Shown: piece after piece, positions 9,038-16,525 of the stretch
Numbering within the stretch: position 1 is the stretch's first letter
How the letters are laid out: each line of letters begins with the position of its first letter
NCBI GenBank assembly: GCA_947503925.1
Contig: CANNFQ010000008.1
Span: forward strand, 1-64,000
Length of the DNA stretch: 64,000 nucleotides
Reading direction: 5' to 3'
Source: an uncultured Paracoccaceae bacterium
GTDB taxonomy: Bacteria > Pseudomonadota > Alphaproteobacteria > Rhodobacterales > Rhodobacteraceae
Program-made: the position numbers and the translations under genes
The notes under the pieces: generated by a model
Database searches by the model: none
What the model saw: only the letters and a program-made list of their open reading frames with translations
What the model was told of the DNA's origin: nothing

Positions 9038-9729
9038 TGTGTCGCCCCCCGCTGTACGAGCGTCGGGTAGTCAATGAGCCCACCTTTGACCTGACGTAGG
9101 TCACCACGGAAGACCGCGCGCACAACTGCTCGATATGCCCGACCGGACATTCCAGTTTGCTCCACAATTCGGGCGATCGTTGTCGAGCCTTCAAGCACCG
9201 AGATTTGTACCGCCACGGCGTCGTCAGCGGCTGGATCTGGACTCTTGGAGAACTGCTGGAACCTTGCGGCGTTCACCGCGTCATACCGCTGAAACCCGGC
9301 ATCCGTGAACAAACGGACCTCATCGGCGAACGACTTCGGTGTTTGTGACGCTATGAGCGCGATCTCTTGATCGAAATCCCGCCTTTGCACCAGTTTAAAT
9401 GGTTTCACGGCCCATGCTGTCTTGGAGCCGTCCATCCAAGTGATCAAAAAGTCGAAGTAATGCTGAGCGCTTTTTCCATTTTCCTTGACGTAGCGCACCG
9501 CAGGCGGTTGTTCCCAGATATCGTAAACATTGCCCTGCGATAGGATCAGTTGGATGAACATCAGTTCGAGCTGGCTCTCAAAAACGATGCGTCGCCACCA
9601 CTGCTCGGAAGCGAGCCAGACTGGGACAAACCCTCTGCAGCTGGTCCTTGAACGCATGGGTATCTTGCGCGTTGAGAGACTGGGCAGCGGTTCGCGGTAA
9701 CCTATCTCGGTCAGAAGAGGGTGCATCAT
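9031..9729 (-). CDS. tnsA: TnsA-like endonuclease
   Basis: This 232-residue protein matches the TnsA endonuclease that cuts the 5' ends of Tn7-like elements. The N-terminal PD-(D/E)xK nuclease fold shows FESQLE (E55), YFDF (D93) and WAVKP (K109). The C-terminal part is a winged-helix-like domain (ARIVEQTGMSGRAYRAVVRAV), the region that meets TnsC in Tn7. With intact nuclease residues the element should move by cut-and-paste. ATGATG offers starts at 9729 and 9726; GGAGG lies six bases before the first. The start overlaps the upstream 53-aa ORF and the end overlaps the tnsB ATG, so the operon is tightly coupled. Confidence 0.85.
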   Translation of the reverse strand: MMHPLLTEIGYREPLPSLSTRKIPMRSRTSCRGFVPVWLASEQWWRRIVFESQLELMFIQLILSQGNVYDIWEQPPAVRYVKENGKSAQHYFDFLITWMDGSKTAWAVKPFKLVQRRDFDQEIALIASQTPKSFADEVRLFTDAGFQRYDAVNAARFQQFSKSPDPAADDAVAVQISVLEGSTTIARIVEQTGMSGRAYRAVVRAVFRGDLRQVKGGLIDYPTLVQRGATQC

Positions 9730-9887
9730 GGCCGTACCTCCTCAAAACAAGAGGACGGTTTCAGGTAATCTGAGATTTCACGATCTGTGAGAATCGGTTC
9801 GGGCAGTGCGACCAAATCCAACAGTTGTTGAAGGTCGCAATCGGACATTGCCTGCGCATCGAGCAGGATTCTTGGTTCTGTAAACAT
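9726..9887 (-). CDS. Small ORF leading the tns operon
   Basis: This ORF encodes 53 residues (MFTEPRILLDAQAM...CFEEVRP) and ends in TGA overlapping the tnsA ATG, so translational coupling is likely. It starts at an ATG with a weak purine stretch (GGGAACT) in front. The sequence is acidic and Leu/Asp-rich, and I do not recognise it. Its conserved-looking position, first gene of the tns operon and overlapping tnsA, suggests a real small protein or a leader peptide that sets tnsA expression. Confidence 0.5.
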   Translation of the reverse strand: MFTEPRILLDAQAMSDCDLQQLLDLVALPEPILTDREISDYLKPSSCFEEVRP

Positions 9888-9967
9888 AGAGTTCCCAGTT
9901 CAGCTAGATTTTGAAAAGAAATGCCCTGCGCGGACCGCATAACGGCCGCGAAAAGCTTGACTTTTAG

Positions 9968-10022
9968 CTCTAGAAGTGGGATTAAATCGAACAGAGATGG
10001 ACGGATTTAATCTGTTCTAGAG
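9968..10022. repeat. Two-step dyad upstream of the tns operon
   Basis: The left arm has CTCTAGAA (9968-9975) and GATTAAATC (9980-9988). The right arm has GATTTAATC (10004-10012) and TTCTAGAG (10015-10022). Both pairs are perfect reverse complements, with unequal inner gaps of 4 and 2 bases. The dyad lies between the Ner-like gene and the start of the small ORF/tnsA, where an operator or a transposase binding site would be expected. Confidence 0.6.
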
Positions 10023-10023
10023 G

Positions 10024-10050
10024 GCCCGGATGTTAGCGCATCTGGGCTTT
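10024..10050 (+). terminator. Terminator-like hairpin
   Basis: GCCCGGATG (10024-10032) and CATCTGGGC (10039-10047) form a 9-bp stem with one G-U pair and a 6-base loop. TTT and, seven bases on, TTTTT follow. On the plus strand it resembles a weak intrinsic terminator that would block transcripts entering the leftward regulator gene. On the minus strand it lies just after that gene's stop. Confidence 0.4.
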
Positions 10051-10070
10051 CGTCATTTTTGGGGTAGGTA

Positions 10071-10361
10071 TTACGATTTGTACTTCAGCGCTTTGCCCTC
10101 CTCGTCGTATCTTTCGGGAAATAGAGCTTGAGGTGTCGTGCCGAGGCGTTTTGCCAACTCAGATTGTATCACGTCACTGAAGAAGCGACCCTGGCTGCAC
10201 CCTGTCACTCCTGACCGACTCCGCTTTGTGCTTGTGGCGACGTCTGAAAAACTCACACCAAGCCTCAAAAGTTCGATCCGAATTTGCGCATGCCTTGCCA
10301 AATCAATAGCCAATATGTCGACACCTTTTTCGCTCAAGGGTATGTGTTCGCAGTTGCCCAA
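10071..10361 (-). CDS. Ner/Nlp-like helix-turn-helix regulator
   Basis: This 96-residue protein resembles the Ner/Nlp (SfsB) family of small phage- and transposon-type regulators. The region from about residue 28 to 85 has the characteristic order: an IRIELLRLGVSFSDVA helix pair, a recognition segment, SELAKRLGTTPQALFPERY. In Mu, Ner represses early transcription. Here the gene is the first of the leftward group, about 180 bases upstream of the tns operon. Its own upstream region carries a 15-bp perfect palindrome and a third half-site, which are natural operator candidates. I infer that it controls the tns operon and itself. Confidence 0.65.
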   Translation of the reverse strand: MGNCEHIPLSEKGVDILAIDLARHAQIRIELLRLGVSFSDVATSTKRSRSGVTGCSQGRFFSDVIQSELAKRLGTTPQALFPERYDEEGKALKYKS

Positions 10362-10437
10362 AGGCGGACTTCATACCCATTTCGGTGCCAAGCATTGACT
10401 CAACATGTTCAGTAGGCAAGGGATAAGTTATTGATCC

Positions 10438-10469
10438 TTATATGTTTATCTTGGAAGATAAACATATAA
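10438..10469. promoter_or_regulatory. Large perfect palindrome, likely operator
   Basis: TTATATGTTTATCTT, a GG spacer, then AAGATAAACATATAA form 15-bp perfect arms. A direct copy of one half (AGATAAACATATA) recurs at 10508-10520. The palindrome is 77 bases upstream of the Ner-like gene. This fits a dimeric repressor site plus an auxiliary half-site, most likely for that regulator. The alternative is a transposase binding array. Confidence 0.65.
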
Positions 10470-10619
10470 TTGCTTTCATTGGCTGTAGTTTGGTGCCCTC
10501 AATTTACAGATAAACATATACACGGCAGCACCGGTGCCTGACTATTAGCGCGAGAGAAAATCCAGAGGATGAAGGGCCCATTTGATAGTGTAGATTTATA
10601 TCTCCCGAGAAAACGTCTG

Positions 10620-10631
10620 TTGTGATCACAA
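10620..10631. promoter_or_regulatory. CRP/FNR-like palindrome
   Basis: TTGTGATCACAA is a perfect 12-bp palindrome. Its half-site TGTGA matches the CRP half-site, but the 2-base spacing (TGTGA-TCACA without the usual six bases between) does not. It may be an operator of an unknown factor or chance. Confidence 0.25.
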
Positions 10632-11346
10632 ACTTGTTGGTATGTATATTAGCCAATTTGAAAGCCCATCCATCCCGCAAAACCCGGTCAATTTTTTTTC
10701 GTATTTAGCCTTGGTGATGGTGTCAAATTCAGTTTCCTGCCCACTGTAGCGCCGATTGCGCCGTCCTATTCTCAAAGAACGGCTTTCTCTGGATGCCTGA
10801 TTCGTTGCCTTTTGCAGATAGTATCCGCTCTCCCTCACCGGCGTGATTTCAACGCAACGAATCCGCCTAGTGCACAGGTTGTTGGGCCTTGGGATGGTGG
10901 TAACGAAACCAGCGCGGACGATGCCGCAAAAGCTGCAGAACTTACAACTGTCTGAGATCGGTCGCGGCGCAGGGAAGTGTGTGATGGCGAGGGAGACCGG
11001 GTGCCGGCAACCTGAACCAGAGACGCTCGCGTCGGAATCGGTCGTACCGATGGAATGGGAGGCAGCACCGGTGCGGCAGGAAGATTTCATCAAAGAGTTG
11101 TTGGATTAGTGACTATCAATTGGCATCCACCGGTCGCCATCATGCGTTTACGGGTCTAGAGGCCTACGAGCATTCTCGGTGAGAGCTTCCTTAGAATGCG
11201 CTTCCAAACTTACCATTCGTGGTTTCGTAACTTGAGAAAATGTTTAGAGTTCGGACAACAATGCGTTTCGAACAAGTAGCCAACCTCTCACACGGATTGC
11301 CTGTATTTTCGAAAACGGCAACAATCTTTAGTGGCGAAGGTTTCTG

Positions 11347-14300
11347 ATGAAAGCGTTTGAATTTGATCAACAGTTGATTGCCGCATATGAGCACTTTTCG
11401 CGTTCATTCAGCGCAATTCGGGCGCCCCACCTGAAATCCGAGATCGACGCCCAGTACGACGCCGGAAAATTCTGGCCTGATGCCCTATTGTCTCTAAATC
11501 CACGCTTCATGGCGGGGCCGACGGTTGATGAACTCGTCGCCACGGGTGATCTCGACGACGGCACGGGCAAAGTTTTCCGGTTTGGCACCACACCTCTTCG
11601 CTTTCACCGGCACCAAGCCGAGGCCATCGCGAAGGCGAAGCAAGGAAAGAGTTATGTTGTCACGACCGGTACGGGTTCGGGGAAATCCCTGTGCTTCTTC
11701 GTGCCGGTTGTCGACTCGATCATCCGCACGCGTCGCGCAGGAAAGCCGCGTCGCACGGCGGCAATCATCGTTTACCCCATGAACGCACTGGCAAACAGCC
11801 AGATGAAGGAGATCGACAAGTTCATCGCCGGTTCCGGTTTGCCCGATGAGCTCAAGCCGGTGGTCAAGCGCTACACCGGTCAGGAAAGTCGTGAAGAACG
11901 CGAGCGCATCGCTGCCAATCCACCCGATGTTCTCCTGACCAACTACATGATGGCGGAACTGCTTCTGACGCGTCAGGACGACCTAGACTCGAAAGTTGTC
12001 TCGAACGCGTCCGGACTCGAGTTCATCATTCTCGACGAACTCCATACCTATCGCGGGCGCCAGGGTGCCGATGTCGCGGTCCTCGTTCGACGCCTGCGGG
12101 ACAGGTGCTCGCCTGACAGGGAGCCAATCTGCATCGGGACCTCGGCAACGATGGCCTCCGAGGGATCGGACGAGAGCCGCGCACTTGCTGTCGCGAAGGT
12201 AGCGTCGCGACTGTTTGGCACCGACATTGGCCCGGACGCAGTTATCGACGAATCCTTGCAGCGCGCGACGGATGACGCCCTGAAGACCGAGCACGTCCTT
12301 GGCGCTTTGAAGACGGTCCTGACGCAGCCTTTGCCGGACGCACTCGATGACGAAACCCTGAAGCGCCATCCGCTCTCGGTGTGGGCCGAACTCGAACTCG
12401 GATTGGACGATGGGCTTGAGCTTCGCAGGAAGAAGCCTATCCCTTTCGAAGAAGCCGTTGAAAAGCTTTCTCTGGCCAGTGCGGTCGATGTCGAAACCTG
12501 CCGAGACTATCTCGAAAGATTCCTGACCCGGGTAAGCCTGCCAGAACATGAGCGCGGCGGCACGAAGGACGGAGCCTTTCTCGCCTTCAAACTCCACCGG
12601 TTCATCTCTGGTGCCGGTGAAGTCTTTACGACGCTCACAGCTAGGCCACGTCGGATCCTTCTTGAAGGGCAGCTCGAAGACCCCGAAGCCCCTGGCAACC
12701 GCCTCTACCCCACGCGGTTCTGCCGAAACTGTGGCCAAGAATACCATGTCGTGACCAAGGTCGACGACGATGGGAGTTTGCGTTTTCTGCCCCGAAGCAT
12801 CGACGACACGCCGCTCGATACCGAGGAAGACGAGGTCGCAGGGTATCTCTGTCCGGTGACGCCCTGCGATACTGACTTTCAGTTCACAGGCGAGCTTGAG
12901 GGTTACCCCGAAAGCTGGCGAGAAGAGAAAAACGGAATTGAACGGCTGAGAGGGTATCGCAAAAAGCGTATGCCGGTATCCTACGTCGTGGGTGCTGATG
13001 GTCGCCACGGTGCGGGCGGAAACGATTTCTGGTTCATCCCGGGCAAGTTCGCGTTCTGCCTATGTTGCCATGACGAACCGACACAGGGGATGCGTGAGCG
13101 CAGCAAGTTGGCGGGGCTCTCCGGCGAAGGGCGCAGCTCGGCCACGACCCTGCTGGTCGCCAGCGCCCTGGAGTGGATGAACAAACCTGGCAGCGGCGTA
13201 CCCGAGACGAAGCGGAAGCTTTTGGGGTTCACGGATAACCGTCAGGATGCAGCCCTGCAATCTGGCCATTTCAATGACTTCCTGTTCGTAAGCCTGTTGC
13301 GGGGAGCCATCCTTCGCGCGGTCATTTCTGCTGGTTCAGGTAGGCTCGCAGAAGACGAGTTCGGCCTGCAGGTGGTAAAGGCCCTCGGCTTTACTGCCAC
13401 TAACAAAGAGGCGCGCCAGCATTGGCTTCTGGATTCGAATGCTGGTGCCATCATTCGTGAAGATGCCCAGCGGTCGCTCGCAAAGGTTCTCGCCCATCGT
13501 GTCTGGACTGACCTGCGTCGCGGTTGGCGCTTCACCAATCCCAGCTTGTCTGTCCTGAACCTGATCGACGTGAATTTCCTCGGCCTCGAGGAAATCTCTG
13601 AAGATCGCGAGCGCTTCATGGCAATCCATCCAGCGCTGGGGGACCTCAGCCTCGAGCAGCAGCAGGCAATTCTCAAGGCGATTTTGTCCGCGATGCTCGA
13701 GGGCCTGGCTGTTCAGACCGAAGCCTTGGATCTGACTGTCCTCGATGGCGTGGCCCAGAAATCCCGAATGCTGCTTCAGGCACCTTGGGCAATTGACCAA
13801 AAGGAAAATCCGCGAGCGCGGTCCTCGCTTGTCCTGCGCGCGGGCAGCAAGAACGTCGTCACGCTGCGTGAAGAACAAACACTTCTTCGGGCAGGTCCCA
13901 ATTCGCGGATCGCACGGCTCGTAAACCGGAAGTCCATTCTCGGCATGAAGCTGAACAAGGATGAGTACTACGAATTCATGGAAGGGATGCTTGCCTTCCT
14001 GAGCGAAGAAGGGCTGCTGGTGCCTGTCGAACTCGATAGCGATGTGACTGGCTGGCGCCTGTCACCATCTGCGGTTCGGCTTGTGCCTGGACCGGCCCTC
14101 GATGATGAAACCTACCGCGGCAACCGCTATTTCCACGATCTTTACACCGCGATTGCCAGTGACCTTGGCGGCGGGCGTAGTTCCTACTGGGGGCTGGAGG
14201 GACGCGAGCACACGGCTCAGGTTTCGCAAAAGCAGCGAGAATGGCGTGAATGGCGGTTCCGTTTCGAGCAGGACGACATGGACCATCTCGCGACCTCGGA

Positions 14301-14904
14301 GTACCGAACGGAAATTCGGGCAACCGGCGAGTCAGACCGGTTCCTTCCCGCACTGTTCTGCTCTCCGACCATGGAACTCGGTGTTGATATTTCTGCCTTG
14401 AATGCCGTCTACCTGCGCAACGTACCACCTACGCCGGCGAATTACGCGCAACGCGCTGGCCGTGCCGGTCGCTCGGGCCAGGCCGCCGTTGTCGTGACCT
14501 ACTGCGCCTCGGGGTCTCCGCATGACCAGTATTTCTTCGAGCGACGCAATGATATGGTGGCCGGTGTTGTACGGCCGCCCGCACTCGACATCACGAATGA
14601 AGAGCTGGTCCGATCGCACCTACATGCGGTGTGGCTTGCGGAAGCAAAACTGGCGCTTTCTCCCGATATCCCGGAGATACTGGACCTTCATGGGGATAAA
14701 TTCCCGCTGAAGGAAGACGTTCTAGCGATCATCTCGAAACCCGCGCTGGTTTCGCAAGCAAGGGGACCGATGGCGCGTGTCTTGAAGCAGATTCTGGCGT
14801 CCGACGGAGGGCAAAACCCGATCTGGATGGACGATCCAGACGAGTTCGTTCTTCACACGGCCATGAATGCCCCCAAGGAGTTTGACCGCGCCTTCGACCG
14901 TTGA
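11347..14904 (+). CDS. DEAD/DEAH helicase, N-terminal part (DruE/DrmA-like)
   Basis: This 1185-residue frame holds a complete superfamily 2 helicase. Walker A is TGTGSGKS (107-114), the DELH box is at 230-233, motif III is GTSATMAS, and FTDNRQDAAL is near 628. MELGVDIS (about 1008) and QRAGRAGRSGQ (about 1035) are the C-terminal motifs. A Cys cluster (FCRNCGQ...YLCPVTPC) starts near 458. It ends at TGA 14902-14904, but the same frame then continues without a stop for 540 more codons, ending in a DUF1998 domain. Joined, the protein would be about 1725 residues, like Druantia DruE-type or YprA-like helicases. The surrounding FDRAFDR-[stop]-RELYSSA suggests a Trp codon TGG mutated to TGA. It is the first gene of the defence operon, with GGCGAAGG ahead of the ATG. 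Confidence 0.85.
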   Translation: MKAFEFDQQLIAAYEHFSRSFSAIRAPHLKSEIDAQYDAGKFWPDALLSLNPRFMAGPTVDELVATGDLDDGTGKVFRFGTTPLRFHRHQAEAIAKAKQGKSYVVTTGTGSGKSLCFFVPVVDSIIRTRRAGKPRRTAAIIVYPMNALANSQMKEIDKFIAGSGLPDELKPVVKRYTGQESREERERIAANPPDVLLTNYMMAELLLTRQDDLDSKVVSNASGLEFIILDELHTYRGRQGADVAVLVRRLRDRCSPDREPICIGTSATMASEGSDESRALAVAKVASRLFGTDIGPDAVIDESLQRATDDALKTEHVLGALKTVLTQPLPDALDDETLKRHPLSVWAELELGLDDGLELRRKKPIPFEEAVEKLSLASAVDVETCRDYLERFLTRVSLPEHERGGTKDGAFLAFKLHRFISGAGEVFTTLTARPRRILLEGQLEDPEAPGNRLYPTRFCRNCGQEYHVVTKVDDDGSLRFLPRSIDDTPLDTEEDEVAGYLCPVTPCDTDFQFTGELEGYPESWREEKNGIERLRGYRKKRMPVSYVVGADGRHGAGGNDFWFIPGKFAFCLCCHDEPTQGMRERSKLAGLSGEGRSSATTLLVASALEWMNKPGSGVPETKRKLLGFTDNRQDAALQSGHFNDFLFVSLLRGAILRAVISAGSGRLAEDEFGLQVVKALGFTATNKEARQHWLLDSNAGAIIREDAQRSLAKVLAHRVWTDLRRGWRFTNPSLSVLNLIDVNFLGLEEISEDRERFMAIHPALGDLSLEQQQAILKAILSAMLEGLAVQTEALDLTVLDGVAQKSRMLLQAPWAIDQKENPRARSSLVLRAGSKNVVTLREEQTLLRAGPNSRIARLVNRKSILGMKLNKDEYYEFMEGMLAFLSEEGLLVPVELDSDVTGWRLSPSAVRLVPGPALDDETYRGNRYFHDLYTAIASDLGGGRSSYWGLEGREHTAQVSQKQREWREWRFRFEQDDMDHLATSEYRTEIRATGESDRFLPALFCSPTMELGVDISALNAVYLRNVPPTPANYAQRAGRAGRSGQAAVVVTYCASGSPHDQYFFERRNDMVAGVVRPPALDITNEELVRSHLHAVWLAEAKLALSPDIPEILDLHGDKFPLKEDVLAIISKPALVSQARGPMARVLKQILASDGGQNPIWMDDPDEFVLHTAMNAPKEFDRAFDR

Positions 14905-14934
14905 CGCGAGCTTTATAGCTCTGCCAGGGCGCAA

Positions 14935-16524
14935 TTGGCCGAGGCGAACAAGCGTTCGGAGATTACTGGGCTCTCGGGAGCCGACCGGCGCAAGATCAAG
15001 GCTGCGCAAATGCAGGCCCAGGATCAGATCGCCATCCTCGAACAAGGCAAAGCCTCGAATGGTTCCGATTTCTATTCGTATCGGTATCTGGCAACAGAGG
15101 GCTTCTTGCCTGGGTACAACTTCCCGCGCCTGCCGCTCTACGCGTTTGTCCCTGGCGAAGGCAAGACGGGGTCATTCCTTTCCAGAGCCCGCTTCCTGGC
15201 AATTTCCGAGTTCGGCCCGCGCAGTCTGATCTATCATGAGGGTCGCGCCAACCGGGTCTTGAAAGCCAAACTGCCGCCCGAGGTGCGTCAGGGCGACGGA
15301 TCGGAATTGGCGACCAAGGATATCTACATCTGCTCCAACTGTGGCGCATCGCATGAGGGAGAGATCGAGCGGTGTCATGGGTGCCACAACCACATGGCGG
15401 GTGAGGTCCCCATCAAGAAGACCCTGCGCATCGATAACGTCGAGGCCGCCCCAACTGAGCGCATCACGGCGAACGATGAAGAGCGCGTTCGGCAGGGCTT
15501 TGACATCCAGACCGTTTTCTCCTGGCCGAAGAAGGATGGGCAGGTACAAGTGACCAACGCCAAATTCGTTTGTGGCGACACCTCCCTCTTGGCCCTGCAA
15601 TACGCCAACAGCGCGGAAATCAGCCGTCTGAACAAGGGCTTGAAGCGCCGAAAGGACCAGACTGTCTTCGGTTTCCACATCGATCCAAGATCCGGCTACT
15701 GGGCGAAATCCGACGACGAGGACAGCGACACGGACGTCCCGCCGGACGTGGTCATGCCGGTTCGCATTGTCCCGATTGTCCGTGACAGAAAGAATGCCCT
15801 GTTGTTCCGCTTCGAAAAACCGGAGCAGTACGAGCCCGAGACTATCACGACGGTTCAGCATGCGCTGTTGCGCGGAATCGAAGTGGTTTTCCAGTTGGAA
15901 GAAGGCGAAATCCTCGGTGAACCTCTGCCCGCTAGGGACAACCGCCGTGCAATCCTTGCCTACGAGGCAACGGAAGGCGGCGCCGGCGTCCTCACGCGCC
16001 TGATCGATGACGGAAAGGCAATCAACGAGGTGGCGAAGACCGCATTGGGTCTGATGCACTTCGAGAATGTGGATGCTGCGATTGCGGCGGGTGATGCGGA
16101 TTTGTTGCAGGAGAAGAAAGACGGAAGCTGTGTTCGCGGCTGCTATCGTTGTTTGCTGTCCTATTTCAACCAACCGGACCATGAGCTGATCGACCGCTCG
16201 AGCTCGGAAGTGGCGCAATTCCTGATCGATCTTGCACGCGGCACTATTTCCCTTGCTGCGAAGCCGACCGCTGGAACGGTGGCATCACCATGGATCGAAG
16301 CATTCAGCGCCGCAGGCATTCCCCAAGTCGATACGATGCCCGCGAGCTTTGGTGGACGCGAATTCGAGTTCGTTTGGCGCGCATTCGCGGTTGCCGCAAC
16401 GACCGCTGACATGACAGCAGAAGCTGAGGCAGACGCGATGAACAAGGGCTGGGTCGTTTTTGGATTGCCTTCGGTTCCTTCGGAAGGACTGCCGGATGGC
16501 TTCATGAAGAATTTTGAAGGTTGA
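14935..16524 (+). CDS. DUF1998-bearing C-terminal part of the split helicase
   Basis: This is the continuation of the preceding helicase in the same frame. It begins ten codons after the TGA if initiated at TTG 14935; an ATG at 15009 is another possible restart. Neither has an evident ribosome binding site. It holds a Cys4 cluster (CSNCG...CHGC) and the DUF1998 hallmark: LAYEATEGGAGVL followed by CVRGCYRCLLSYFNQPDH and IDR, a metal-binding segment. In DISARM the DUF1998 protein (DrmB, about 600 residues) is separate from the DrmA helicase, so a split version is not absurd. Still, the absence of start signals argues for a nonsense mutation. The stop at 16522-16524 lies one base before the next gene's ATG. 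Confidence 0.75.
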   Translation: MAEANKRSEITGLSGADRRKIKAAQMQAQDQIAILEQGKASNGSDFYSYRYLATEGFLPGYNFPRLPLYAFVPGEGKTGSFLSRARFLAISEFGPRSLIYHEGRANRVLKAKLPPEVRQGDGSELATKDIYICSNCGASHEGEIERCHGCHNHMAGEVPIKKTLRIDNVEAAPTERITANDEERVRQGFDIQTVFSWPKKDGQVQVTNAKFVCGDTSLLALQYANSAEISRLNKGLKRRKDQTVFGFHIDPRSGYWAKSDDEDSDTDVPPDVVMPVRIVPIVRDRKNALLFRFEKPEQYEPETITTVQHALLRGIEVVFQLEEGEILGEPLPARDNRRAILAYEATEGGAGVLTRLIDDGKAINEVAKTALGLMHFENVDAAIAAGDADLLQEKKDGSCVRGCYRCLLSYFNQPDHELIDRSSSEVAQFLIDLARGTISLAAKPTAGTVASPWIEAFSAAGIPQVDTMPASFGGREFEFVWRAFAVAATTADMTAEAEADAMNKGWVVFGLPSVPSEGLPDGFMKNFEG

Positions 16525-16525
16525 T

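Larger units (their letters stand above)
10362..11346. other. Intergenic region between tns module and defence operon
   Basis: These 985 bases separate the leftward Ner-like gene from the rightward helicase operon. I find no gene I trust: the ORFs at 10626-11093 (minus) and 10843-11109 (plus) have no family look. The stretch holds the 15-bp palindrome at 10438-10469, its third half-site at 10508-10520 and TTGTGATCACAA at 10620-10631. It must also contain the promoter of the defence operon and probably one end of the Tn7-like element. It is AT-rich near the palindromes. Confidence 0.6.

Noticed and set aside
10620-10631. Canonical CRP site
   Set aside because: The half-sites are right but the six-base spacer of CRP/FNR sites is missing.
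10626-11109. Overlapping ORFs of 155 aa (minus, 10626-11093) and 88 aa (plus, 10843-11109)
   Set aside because: Neither has a recognisable domain, ribosome binding site or neighbour coupling; their composition (Ser/Arg-rich, mixed) looks like chance reading of a control region.
11983-13008. 341-aa antisense ORF within the helicase gene
   Set aside because: It is a GC-rich shadow of a strongly coding strand and has no motif of its own.
14902-14904. TGA read as selenocysteine or as Trp by a changed code
   Set aside because: No selenocysteine insertion hairpin is seen after it, the other genes end at normal TGA stops, and the context fits a mutated Trp codon.
15172-16218. 348-aa antisense ORF within the DUF1998 part
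   Set aside because: It is a mirror frame of the real coding sequence, which carries clear Cys motifs.
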